Origin: Sphingobacterium bovisgrunnientis
Lineage (GTDB): Bacteria; Bacteroidota; Bacteroidia; Sphingobacteriales; Sphingobacteriaceae
Direction: 5' to 3'
DNA length: 64,000 nt
Assembly: GCF_009829085.1 (NCBI RefSeq)
Contig: NZ_WUQY01000011.1
Coordinates: 1 to 64,000, forward strand
Shown here: positions 27,584 to 36,110 of the stretch, piece by piece
Layout: each line of letters opens with the position of its first letter
Numbering within the stretch: the first letter of the stretch is position 1
Translations under genes and position numbers: made by a program
Notes under the pieces: generated by a model
The model's database searches: none
Seen by the model: the letters and a program-made list of their open reading frames with translations, nothing else
What the model was told of the DNA's origin: nothing

Positions 27584-30500
27584 TTAAAATATTATATTGG
27601 TTCCTAAAGAAATTGATGGGCTTGGTTTAGGTATATTATTATAATAGGGATCTAAATTTTGTGAGTTATTCGTCCATAATATATTCATATTGGATACATA
27701 TGCAAATAATCGTATGCTCTTAAACCTTTTATTTGAATTTATATTATATCCAAAATTCAGATCTTCTATACGTATATGATCTCCTTTTTCAACAAGTATC
27801 TCTGAATATTGGTAAAAGTTATCTCTATTTGAATTCGCTGGGTAGACCATAGATGGAACATTTGTTATTTTTTCATCCCCCTCTTTCTTCCAACGATTCG
27901 AATAATCTGCATGTCCAGAGAATCCATTAAATAGAACTGTATAAGAGAGGCTATTTCTACGGAAATAATAACCCCATTTATAGCTGATATTGATTGATAA
28001 ATCAAAATTTCTATATTTTAAAGAGTTCAAAATTGATCCAAAATATGTGGGTTGTGCTGTCCCTTTAAAGACCAGTTCATCTAATGTGGAAGAGTTGTAT
28101 ATTGCATTATAATCTAAACTTTGACTACCGTTAACTAAACCAATAGGGTTTCCCGTTTTAGGATCTAATCCATCCCACTTTAATGCAAACACGCTAAATA
28201 AAGGCTTTCCGACAAGAGGATTAGCAAGCGAAACAGGGAGATAACTTCGTCCCACACTAGATATAGGCATTAAATATTTTTTCACCTTTCCTTTTGAATA
28301 CCCAAAATTGAAAGTGGTGCTCCAATTAAGATTTTTCTGAATATTTATTGTATGCAATTGTACATCTAGCCCGTTATTATTCATATCAGCTATATTCATG
28401 TACATCGTAGTTACACCATAAGTTGGATCAACAGGTGTTTGAGCGAGTAAATCAGTTGCATATTTTTTATAAAAATCAACAGTACCTGAAATACGTCTGT
28501 TAAATATTGAAAAATCCAAACCTATATTTACCTGTTTAACATTTTCCCAAGCAAGGTTTTTATTTGGAGCTCCTCCCAATACACCCGTCGGTAGTTGATG
28601 TGAAAATCCACTATTAGCTAAGCTCATTGTGGTCAATGCAGATGCACTTCGAGAAATGTTTCCGTTTAAACCATAAGTAGATCTAAGTCTTAAATAAGTT
28701 AGAAAATCTGAATTAAAGAATGACTCATTGCTTACATTCCACATTCCTCCAATTGACCAAAGAGGAGTACCCTTCTGATTGGTATTTACTCCAAATAAGT
28801 TAGCCTCATCTTTTCGAAGACTTCCGGATAAGGTATACCGATTATCGTATGTATATGCAAAATTACCAAAGTATGATAGAAAATTATCACTATACTCATT
28901 ATAATTCTCTAGCACGCTTATCCTACCTGTAGTTCCTGTTGTATTTCTTCTAAAGTTCGAAATCAAATCTACCGCCGAGGTAATATTCCCACTTTCTTGG
29001 GAATAACCAATATTTTGATTCTGAAAAATGGTGGTGAGTAACTTTTTGACTTCAAACCCAACTAGAGAACTTACAACATGTTTACCTTCAAAACTCTTAT
29101 TAAAGTTCAATTGAATTCTTCCTTGGTGGGAACTAGTTTCTGAATTATTGGTATGCAGAATTGAACCTTTAGGAAATGGGTAGTTTGTTGCACCTGTAGT
29201 TCTATTAATTTGAGTAAAATCATTAATCAAATTACGAGTATAATAAGATTCCTCTTTATATAACCGTTCGAGACGATCCTGTTGGCTTTGAAATTGATAT
29301 TTAATCGTTGCATTTAAATAATCGGAAATATTATATTTCGAGCCCACATTTAAAATATAGTCTCGTCTACTAACCGTATGCTGTTGATTATTTATTTCCT
29401 CAAGCGGTCGATAGTTCCAATCCATCAATTTATTATTACCAACGGTGTCAATGAATCCCTTACGTAACATCTGATATACAGGAAGAGATTCTCCATCCAA
29501 ACTCTTAAAATTGGTGTATGGTGAAAAATTTGTTGATGAGCCCTGTGGTGAGTTATACCCATTATTATTGCCATTTTTTTCATTGACCATAAATAAATTT
29601 AGATTGGCATCAACAGAAAGTTTATTCGTAACCTTAAAAGAATTACCAGAGCGCAATGATATCCGTCTGTAGTTTTCTCCTACTAAATTGGATTTATTAT
29701 TATTTACTCCGCCAGAGATATAATAAGTATTTATATCACCTTTACCACTAACATTCAAATTATAATGCTGATTTATTGACGTCCTATAGAAATACCTTTC
29801 AATATCACGTCTTACATCGTTAGTTTTCAATGATTCCAATTGAAGTTCTAGGTCAGCTGGATTTTGAATTAATAATTCAACAGCAGAAGGTATAGGTGTA
29901 AATCTTGAAGTTGCATTGGTTGGAGTTTTGGCAGCATTATATCTTCCATTTTCAAACAAAAAACGCTCTACCTCTATCCTATCACTTGAAGAAATCAATT
30001 GAATATTTTGGAGATCAGGTCGCGATGTTACTGTTGTGTTACCAACCAATTCAACTTTAGGTGAATTAGTTGTACCTCGCTTTGTTGTTATAACAATAAC
30101 TCCATTTCCAGCACGCGCACCCCAAATGGATGCAGCCGCAGCATCTTTTAACACAGTGACAGACTCAATATCACTTGGATTAATATTATTGATATCTCCA
30201 TCATATGGAAAATCATCTAACACAATTAATGGTTGCGCGTTTGCATTAATTGTACTTCTTCCTCTTATTAGGAATTTGTCGGTATTAGCAGCATCTCCAT
30301 GATTAAAAATTAATCCAGGGGATAAGTTTTCTATTCGAGATAAAATATTAGAAGATACATTACGATTTAATAAATCCTTGTCTATAACATCGTAACTCCC
30401 TGTAGTTGTTCCCATTCGTACATTTTGATAACCAGTACTTACTACAACTTCTTCTATCACATCGAGATTTGCAACCATCACAATTCTATAATAACTAGCT

Positions 30501-30790
30501 TTGGATAAGTTATATCGAAATAGTTTAGTCTTGTAACCCAAAGCACTTAATTGAATGTATCCAGAATCAGCGGAAGAGCTTATTGAAAAATAACCATTTT
30601 TATCTGTAGTAACTATTGAATTAGAATTTGTTAACGACACATTTGCGCCTTCTAAAGGAACACTCTCATTGTTAATCAAATGGCCGCTCATTTTATTTTG
30701 CGCTAAAACTGAGTATGAACAAAAAGTTATTAGAGAAATTAAAAAATAGCTATACGTGTATTTTTTAATAAAAGAATGAGTAAATAACAT
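27584..30790 (-). CDS. SusC/RagA-family TonB-dependent transporter
   Basis: A 1068-residue outer-membrane beta-barrel transporter. A signal peptide (about 1-31, ending SVLAQ) is followed by a carboxypeptidase-regulatory-like domain (about 33-108) and a TonB-box-like EEVVVSTGYQ. The plug has GLIFNHGDAAN, FLIRGRSTINANAQPLIVLD and IESVTVLKDAAAASIWGARAGNGVIVITTKRG, the standard SusC signature. There is no STN domain, so it is not of the FecA sigma-signalling type. It imports a substrate handed over by the SusD protein encoded 3 bases downstream. A TlpA-like gene lies 8 bases upstream in the same operon. Confidence 0.95.
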   Translation of the reverse strand: MLFTHSFIKKYTYSYFLISLITFCSYSVLAQNKMSGHLINNESVPLEGANVSLTNSNSIVTTDKNGYFSISSSADSGYIQLSALGYKTKLFRYNLSKASYYRIVMVANLDVIEEVVVSTGYQNVRMGTTTGSYDVIDKDLLNRNVSSNILSRIENLSPGLIFNHGDAANTDKFLIRGRSTINANAQPLIVLDDFPYDGDINNINPSDIESVTVLKDAAAASIWGARAGNGVIVITTKRGTTNSPKVELVGNTTVTSRPDLQNIQLISSSDRIEVERFLFENGRYNAAKTPTNATSRFTPIPSAVELLIQNPADLELQLESLKTNDVRRDIERYFYRTSINQHYNLNVSGKGDINTYYISGGVNNNKSNLVGENYRRISLRSGNSFKVTNKLSVDANLNLFMVNEKNGNNNGYNSPQGSSTNFSPYTNFKSLDGESLPVYQMLRKGFIDTVGNNKLMDWNYRPLEEINNQQHTVSRRDYILNVGSKYNISDYLNATIKYQFQSQQDRLERLYKEESYYTRNLINDFTQINRTTGATNYPFPKGSILHTNNSETSSHQGRIQLNFNKSFEGKHVVSSLVGFEVKKLLTTIFQNQNIGYSQESGNITSAVDLISNFRRNTTGTTGRISVLENYNEYSDNFLSYFGNFAYTYDNRYTLSGSLRKDEANLFGVNTNQKGTPLWSIGGMWNVSNESFFNSDFLTYLRLRSTYGLNGNISRSASALTTMSLANSGFSHQLPTGVLGGAPNKNLAWENVKQVNIGLDFSIFNRRISGTVDFYKKYATDLLAQTPVDPTYGVTTMYMNIADMNNNGLDVQLHTINIQKNLNWSTTFNFGYSKGKVKKYLMPISSVGRSYLPVSLANPLVGKPLFSVFALKWDGLDPKTGNPIGLVNGSQSLDYNAIYNSSTLDELVFKGTAQPTYFGSILNSLKYRNFDLSINISYKWGYYFRRNSLSYTVLFNGFSGHADYSNRWKKEGDEKITNVPSMVYPANSNRDNFYQYSEILVEKGDHIRIEDLNFGYNINSNKRFKSIRLFAYVSNMNILWTNNSQNLDPYYNNIPKPSPSISLGTNIIF

Positions 30791-30798
30791 AAGCAGTT

Positions 30799-32340
30799 TT
30801 ATAAATTTAATGTATTATTAATTTGGCGAAATTGTTCATTAGGTGAAATTCGGTAAAACATTATTTTACGCTTCTCTTTTCTAAGATCAAGCCCATGACT
30901 TGAAAGAGTTTCTTTCAATTTTTCATAATCTGATTGCAACAAATTGTAATCAATATGACTAATTCTTATATTACTTGAGGTCTCGTTAATAAAGATTGGC
31001 TGGTCTGGCTTCCAAACAATAGAAAAATTTAGAAGTTTAATGAACGTATCAATAGAGTTTATACTCATTTGCTTCGTCTTATCATATGCTACTTTAGCAT
31101 TTTGACCAGAAGTAATATTCTTATCAAACACAATAAAGCATTCCGTTTCAACAACAGAACTGTCTACTTTGAGTTTGAAAAAGTTATTCAGTTCGTTAAT
31201 AACATACTGATTTATATTTGGTAAATCCTTATTTGCATATTTAAGCTGATAACAGTATAAATCTTTCTGGAAATAATCTATAATGCTGAATTGCTGATTT
31301 TCAAAATTAGTGCTAAGTAATATTCTATTATTTGGAACTTGTAATACATCTTGATACATAGTAACAATAGGCATATTTGTAAAGTACACCTTCGCAGTAT
31401 CTCCTTTAGAAAATCTTCCCATAGAATATGGAATTCCTTCTATATGGCCTGTGAAAACTGATGAACTTAATATAGGTATCCCTAGAGTTTTACCCAATGA
31501 GGCTAAATCCGTTTCAGATGAATAATTCAGAATATCTTTTTTATGGCTTAGAGATAAATCCTGATCATTCAATACATTATCTATATTTTTAATGTTTGCA
31601 TCTTTATGGCCAACAACAGCAATTACCTTATTGTCTTTAATCCATACTTGATGGGGGACAATTTTATGCGGAAAAAATTGTTTTAATAAGGAATCCTGAA
31701 TAACCGATGATAGCTGCCATCTTTTTGTGACTAAACCTTCCACATCGCGTTTCTTTTGATATGTAATAGGTTGGATGTGAATTTTATTTCCATATAAATT
31801 CTGCAAATAGTTTAATGAATCTAAAGAGGTAATACATGGTGCACACCATGTTGCCCAGAAATCAAGTATTATTAACTCTCTATCTCTGTATTCAATTAGA
31901 TTTATTTCATTTTTTCCTGTAGCTGTATTTATTGCATGCAATTTGGATTGCCATAATTCTTCTGGAATAGTATCCCCAACTTTTAAGGGCGAGATATTGA
32001 TTTGATTAACCCTTACTTGTCCTAATAGTGGTATTATATTAATATTAATAAACAGGAATAAAAGAATAACAGTATGCAACAGTGGCCTATAGTTGCACTC
32101 CTTTGGGGAATAAATCGTTTTATTGTAATACTTTTTTGATTGAACTTCATAAATTTTTGAAGCAAGATACTTTACATATGTATCTAAATGACCTGATCTT
32201 TTTAAAAGATCTCTTTCGCTTAATACTTCATTCGATTCATGGAAATCAATATGCTTATGGGGTGATTTGAATCTTTCCTTGTTCTCTATTTTACTTCCAA
32301 CAATAGGAAATAGAGGATCATTCTTGTAAAAATTATTCAT
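30799..32340 (-). CDS. TlpA-like thioredoxin-fold protein with N-terminal extension
   Basis: A 513-residue protein. A thioredoxin-like domain at about residues 120-260 carries the redox motif WATWCAPC (Cys166, Cys169), preceded by a GDTIPEELW segment as in TlpA/ResA. A hydrophobic segment at about 87-107 probably anchors it with the thioredoxin domain in the periplasm. The first 85 residues are unusually long for a pre-anchor region and carry no known motif. About 250 residues after the thioredoxin domain form an unrecognised domain. It is the first gene of the operon with SusC and SusD, a pairing that is common in Bacteroidota and suggests redox processing of an imported ligand. Confidence 0.85.
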   Translation of the reverse strand: MNNFYKNDPLFPIVGSKIENKERFKSPHKHIDFHESNEVLSERDLLKRSGHLDTYVKYLASKIYEVQSKKYYNKTIYSPKECNYRPLLHTVILLFLFININIIPLLGQVRVNQINISPLKVGDTIPEELWQSKLHAINTATGKNEINLIEYRDRELIILDFWATWCAPCITSLDSLNYLQNLYGNKIHIQPITYQKKRDVEGLVTKRWQLSSVIQDSLLKQFFPHKIVPHQVWIKDNKVIAVVGHKDANIKNIDNVLNDQDLSLSHKKDILNYSSETDLASLGKTLGIPILSSSVFTGHIEGIPYSMGRFSKGDTAKVYFTNMPIVTMYQDVLQVPNNRILLSTNFENQQFSIIDYFQKDLYCYQLKYANKDLPNINQYVINELNNFFKLKVDSSVVETECFIVFDKNITSGQNAKVAYDKTKQMSINSIDTFIKLLNFSIVWKPDQPIFINETSSNIRISHIDYNLLQSDYEKLKETLSSHGLDLRKEKRKIMFYRISPNEQFRQINNTLNL

Positions 32341-32592
32341 TTTTCAAGTGTTTTAAATTGGCTAATTTTTTATATCAACGGGTAGAAGAAATAAATAGAT
32401 TTTTCCTACGGAAAGGGATCTATTTAAAATTAAGGAGTCACTAATGTTCTAAAATCCAGCATTTTTAGTTATGAGATGAATCTATACATTAGGGGAAGTT
32501 TACCTTAATTCGTTAAGACAAATTTTGTCCCTAGATATAATTTGGATTACTCAGGAGCAGTAATTTTTAACTGGTAAATTTGATTTTTCATA
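32341..32592. promoter_or_regulatory. Upstream region of TlpA-SusC-SusD operon
   Basis: No gene is seen. A 13-base palindrome GACAAA-T-TTTGTC lies at 32517-32529. Its minus-strand reading, GGACAAAATTTGTC, resembles the C-box sequence found upstream of the restriction-controller gene at 39408-39422, so it may be a regulator site. No TAnnTTTG element was found facing the operon. Confidence 0.3.
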
Positions 32593-32800
32593 ACTCGTTC
32601 ATTTGGTTAACGAGTCTTTTTACAACAGGCCTATTTTCACCAAAGGTGCGGAATCCAACCTGTTGAAGACGAGGCCCTGAGAAGCCTAAAAGCCAACAAG
32701 TGGACGCCGCACCTTTGGTGCAGACGTGTATTCCACTTATCGTCTTGGCTTAATCGAAAATTCTCAGGTTTCGTCCTCAAGACTCATAAGTGCGACACCT
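32593..32800. repeat. Hairpin-rich segment with an 83-nt imperfect stem-loop
   Basis: A 7-bp stem (ACTCGTT 32593-32599, AACGAGT 32609-32615) is followed by a CTTTTT run. Next comes a long hairpin whose 14-bp outer arms are perfect (CACCAAAGGTGCGG at 32638-32651, CCGCACCTTTGGTG at 32707-32720). Its interior continues with CCA/TGG, TGTTG/CAACA and AGGC/GCCT pairs. CAACAGG at 32623-32629 and CCTGTTG at 32659-32665 give a competing pairing. Function is unknown: a structured RNA, a recombination site or an oriT-like element are all possible. Confidence 0.5.
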
Positions 32801-32922
32801 ATAAGATGCCACAAATTTACTATATTTTATTTCAAAAACAATTACATTAACGTTTTTGATTATATTTGAAATAATTTATATTACAAATATTTAAATTCTT
32901 TTAATACAAACAAATAGCTATT

Positions 32923-32940
32923 AGTTATAATAATATAACT
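32923..32940 (+). promoter_or_regulatory. Palindromic operator candidate for XRE gene
   Basis: AGTTATA-ATAA-TATAACT is a perfect inverted repeat that ends 35 bases before the regulator's ATG at 32976. Two further GTTATA half-sites follow at 32945-32950 and 32955-32960, and a TATATTTG -7-like element lies at 32947-32954. The layout suggests autoregulation by the XRE protein. Confidence 0.45.
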
Positions 32941-32975
32941 ATACGTTATATTTGGTTATAAAAATTATTATTATA

Positions 32976-33380
32976 ATGACTTCTGGAACGAAAATCCGTT
33001 TAATAAGAGAACAAAAAGGATGGGATCAAGGATCACTAGCAAAAGAACTAGGAATTTCACAACCCGCTCTCTCTAAAATTGAATCTGATCAAACAAAACT
33101 ATCTTGGGATCATGCATTGAAATTAGCAGATGTTTTCGATGTTGATCCTGAATATTTCTTTGATTCGAATATTAATAACTATATTTCAAATAACCAAAAA
33201 GTGAATCAATTATATAATTCCGATTATCATGATAACAACATTGATTTCATTAAAGGATTATACGAATCTCAGATAAAACTTAAGGATGAGTTACTTCAAG
33301 AAAGATATGAACGCATTCTAGAATTAAAAAATCTTGTAGAGGATTTAAAATCTGAGTTGAGTAGCTACAAGAAAATATAA
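32976..33380 (+). CDS. XRE-family regulator with C-terminal coiled coil
   Basis: A 134-residue DNA-binding protein. I place the start at the ATG at 32976; the open frame extends 8 codons upstream to a TTG, but the residues are a run of isoleucines and unlike coding sequence. Residues about 5-60 form a Cro/C1-type HTH (IRLIREQKGWDQGSLAKELGISQPALSKIES). Residues about 88-133 form a charged coiled coil (KDELLQERYERILELKNLVEDLKSEL) likely to mediate dimerisation. It borders the mobile island containing restriction genes and IS debris. A palindrome just upstream suggests autoregulation. Confidence 0.85.
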   Translation: MTSGTKIRLIREQKGWDQGSLAKELGISQPALSKIESDQTKLSWDHALKLADVFDVDPEYFFDSNINNYISNNQKVNQLYNSDYHDNNIDFIKGLYESQIKLKDELLQERYERILELKNLVEDLKSELSSYKKI

Positions 33381-33421
33381 AAGTCGACTCTTAAAAGACA
33401 AATTTGATTTAATACTTTTGT

Positions 33422-33949
33422 CTATTTACATGACAAAAATTGTAATAAATTGATGTTTAACTTGTTGAATCCTGACAATAAACATTCTGTGATATAATCA
33501 AGGCCGTATTTGATTATTGACACGGCTTTTCTTTGATGTTTCTTGATTTTAATGGTTCGAATCTGGGTATGAATATATTCTCCAACTTTGTAGCACCACA
33601 GGCATGCTATCATCGTAAGCATGAACAATTTTTTAAGGCGGTCCAAGTCAGTGGCATGGGTATCTTCTATATTGAACCCGCTAGATTTCATAAATTTGAA
33701 TAGTGTCTCGATATTCCAGCGCCGCCTATAATATTCCAGTGCCTGCTGTGGTTTATTGAATGATACCAGTATTAAAAATTCAACTTTTCCATCGATCACA
33801 GTTTTAGTAGCTGATAGGTGACATAATTGACCGTGCATTTCTACAATATGCTGGTAATGTCTGAATTCCCTGCTATTAAGGTTGTTAAACAAGTGCCATA
33901 CCGTTATTTCTTTTAGTTTTCTAGGCAAGAACACCTTAAAGTTAAATAC
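33422..33949 (-). pseudogene. IS4-family transposase fragment (C-terminal half)
   Basis: About 170 residues of an IS4-type DDE transposase C-terminus. The YRRRWNIETLFKFMKSSGF block is the Y-R-E/K signature (Y-x2-R-W-x-IE-x2-F), and the following helix LKKLFMLTMIACLWCYKVGE fits. The homologous frame continues upstream of the first ATG through NFKVFLPRKL to about 33949, where IS66-derived sequence starts. The N-terminal half with the first two catalytic aspartates is absent, so the element is dead. It was probably truncated by recombination with the adjacent IS66 copy. Confidence 0.7.
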
Positions 33950-34057
33950 TTACAACAAAATATCAAAAGCTAATGCATAATCTAGGTTAAAACTTTTACG
34001 GCCAACGACACGCTCAGGGTAAATAAAATACTTTTTTGCTGTAGGAATATGCAGTGC
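33950..34057 (-). pseudogene. IS66 TnpB fragment (N-terminal)
   Basis: On the minus strand, directly after the tnpA-like stop, a frame reads LHIPTAKKYFIYPERVVGRKSF and ends at a TAA at 33950-33952. This matches the start of the IS66 accessory protein TnpB (typically ...YLY-x-EPTDMRKSFDGL). Only about 30 codons survive; the rest is replaced by the IS4 fragment. Confidence 0.55.
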
Positions 34058-34427
34058 TTAACCGATAAGTAATCTGCGTAAATATTCGACATCCACCTGC
34101 TTGTGGATGTCCAGTTCAAACCCGCCAACACGAAGGCTTGCAAAAGGCACAGCATCTGGAATATGGACAGCAGATTCAATACCGTTTGCAAATGGCCCCT
34201 CTTCTGGATGGATTGCCACAAACCTCGAACTTTTGGAATATTTACCATGATGCTTTTCAGCTTTAAGCCAGGCGTAAAAACTGCCTAAGGCAACACCACG
34301 GCCTTTACAAAATTCATCTGTAGTCAAGTCATTTTATCTTTTGATCCTTGAAATCCTGCAATATACCATAGATCTTTATAGTGCTGCGATGAACTATCTG
34401 ACGTATCTTTTTCTTTTCCATTTTCAT
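34058..34427 (-). pseudogene. IS66 TnpA-like accessory protein, frameshifted
   Basis: An IS66 orfA-type protein. The ATG at 34427 begins a basic N-terminus that meets a TGA at 34329-34331. A shifted frame starting near 34327 continues with LTTDEFCKGRGVALGSFYAWLKAEK, the HTH-like block of IS66 orfA products, and ends in VEYLRRLLIG at 34058. The frame change shows inactivation. The gene is followed directly by a TnpB fragment, as in complete IS66 elements, but no TnpC follows on this side. Confidence 0.65.
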
Positions 34428-34481
34428 TGTAATCCTAATGTGAAAACAAAATTAGAAGATAATAAAAAGTTGTAAAGATGT

Positions 34482-34499
34482 ACTAAACCGTGGGGTTAC
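34482..34499 (-). mobile_element. IS66 terminal inverted-repeat end
   Basis: The minus-strand tip begins GTAACCCCACGGTTTAGT at 34499, with the GTA...ACGGT spacing shared with the opposite-type tip at 40446 (GTATGCATACGGTGGTTC). It marks the 5' end of the tnpA-side IS66 remnant and abuts the stop codon of the methyltransferase gene (34500-34502). Confidence 0.45.
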
Positions 34500-36110
34500 T
34501 TATTTACCTCTATTTAATCTACGTTTTGATAACTTCCTCCAAATGCTATGAGCCAAATCAATTTCTTTTTGGGTCAATCCGTAGTGCTGTTTTAAAATTA
34601 CTTCATTAGTGATTTTTAATACTTCTTCTATATCTGTTTTATTCCGAATTAATTCGTCAATTTTTCCTAGCAATTCTGTATTGTCTTTATGATACGGAAG
34701 CAAAATTTTCTCTGCTTCGTTTGGCATTAATTCCAAAACACCACCTCCGTGGCTTCGTCCTGAAACCTCTGCAAAAGCCAATGAAAGTGAATTATAATAA
34801 CTTGCCGTTAATGCTTTAATGTTCGTATCAGGTTTTACGAAAACACGGTGCATTGTGTCAGTTGTATATGCTTCTGCTTCGTTAATGATTAACCTTGGGT
34901 AAAGGCTATTTCGTCTGATAAACAAAGCATCTGAAATTTTTAAAGATGGAACTACAAACCAATCATTTCTAATACTTGTTTTGTAGCCTTTATGAATATT
35001 CAAACTCTCTCCGTGAACAATATATTTCAGGGCTCCGTTGTCTTGATTTAGTTTTTCTTTATCAGGAAATGCTAGCAAATGTGCTTTGGCTTTTGAAAAT
35101 TTATTTTTCTCCCAATCTTCTTTTGTAAAAATCACACTGTTTACTTGCACACTTCTACCAACCATAGGTTTAGCATAATTTTGAAGCTCATATTCTTCAA
35201 CGGTTGTGAGTGGTACAGTAAAAAAATCATTAGCTCCTGTTGTAATACCTACTTCAACTTTTGCATATTTTGCAAGTGTTGGTATTTTTCTTTTCTTGGC
35301 AATGTTTTCTAAAAAATCAATTTCTTCTTGTTCCAAAAAATAGAAAGTCCATTTGTTCGATTTAAAATCTATTCTCTTTTTCGGACTTTTTAATTTAGCA
35401 GTATCAAGCGTTTTTAACTCGCTTGCATCTTTTAATTCGATGTGTTCAATTTTATGTTCTTGTGTTCCGTTTTTTTCGCAAAGCAATAAAACAACTTCTT
35501 GCTGAATATCAGGGAAAACTAATTTCTGAAAAGAAATGATGTTGATTTTATTGTAGAAATGAGCAAGAAATTTTCGCAATTGCAAAGCAAATGAAACCTG
35601 CAAAATCTCTGCAGGTAAAACGAAACCAATTTTTCCGCCTTTGTCTTTCAACAATAGGGAAGAACCAACTACAAATGAAACCCAAGCATTGGTCAATTTG
35701 GAATATCTCAATCCTGCTCTAATAAAAATATCTCCTGCTTCTGCTTGTTGGTTTCTATCGAAAAATTGAAAGCGGATGTAAGGAGGATTACCAACAATTA
35801 AATCAAATCGCTTTTCTGTATTGTTACAATAAGTATGAAAATCATCGTTGATTACTTGCTTGTTTTTAAGTTCAATTTTATCGGCTTTTTTAGCTTCGAC
35901 TTCGTCAAACTCAATGGCTGTAATGGAATTGTATTTTGATTTTAAATTCCTTAGTTGCTCCAAAAAAACACCATCGCCACAACTTGGTTCAAGTATGTCA
36001 AAATCTGTACTGCCATTAATACCCCAACGCAAAACAAATTCTGCAATGGGTTCAGGCGTGTAAAATCCACCCCTTAATTTTTCTGCTGTTGCATTCTCAA
36101 TTAGCTTCAT
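34500..36110 (-). CDS. Type II N6-adenine DNA methyltransferase (M.Eco57I-like)
   Basis: A 536-residue modification enzyme. The SAM-binding motif I is at residues 39-48 (ILEPSCGDGVF) and the catalytic motif IV is NPPY at 108-111, characteristic of N6-adenine methylation. The length and the partner gene match the Eco57I/AcuI arrangement, in which a separate methyltransferase of about 540 residues accompanies a bifunctional type IIG enzyme. Its start overlaps the end of the IIG gene by 14 bases, so translation is likely coupled. An IS66 end lies directly at its stop codon, so its last residues may have been altered by insertion. Confidence 0.88.
   Translation of the reverse strand: MKLIENATAEKLRGGFYTPEPIAEFVLRWGINGSTDFDILEPSCGDGVFLEQLRNLKSKYNSITAIEFDEVEAKKADKIELKNKQVINDDFHTYCNNTEKRFDLIVGNPPYIRFQFFDRNQQAEAGDIFIRAGLRYSKLTNAWVSFVVGSSLLLKDKGGKIGFVLPAEILQVSFALQLRKFLAHFYNKINIISFQKLVFPDIQQEVVLLLCEKNGTQEHKIEHIELKDASELKTLDTAKLKSPKKRIDFKSNKWTFYFLEQEEIDFLENIAKKRKIPTLAKYAKVEVGITTGANDFFTVPLTTVEEYELQNYAKPMVGRSVQVNSVIFTKEDWEKNKFSKAKAHLLAFPDKEKLNQDNGALKYIVHGESLNIHKGYKTSIRNDWFVVPSLKISDALFIRRNSLYPRLIINEAEAYTTDTMHRVFVKPDTNIKALTASYYNSLSLAFAEVSGRSHGGGVLELMPNEAEKILLPYHKDNTELLGKIDELIRNKTDIEEVLKITNEVILKQHYGLTQKEIDLAHSIWRKLSKRRLNRGK

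Noticed and set aside
32593..32800. Retron msr-msd or integron attC
   Set aside because: The long hairpin suggested a retron RNA, but no reverse transcriptase gene is nearby. The conserved attC core sites are also not visible.
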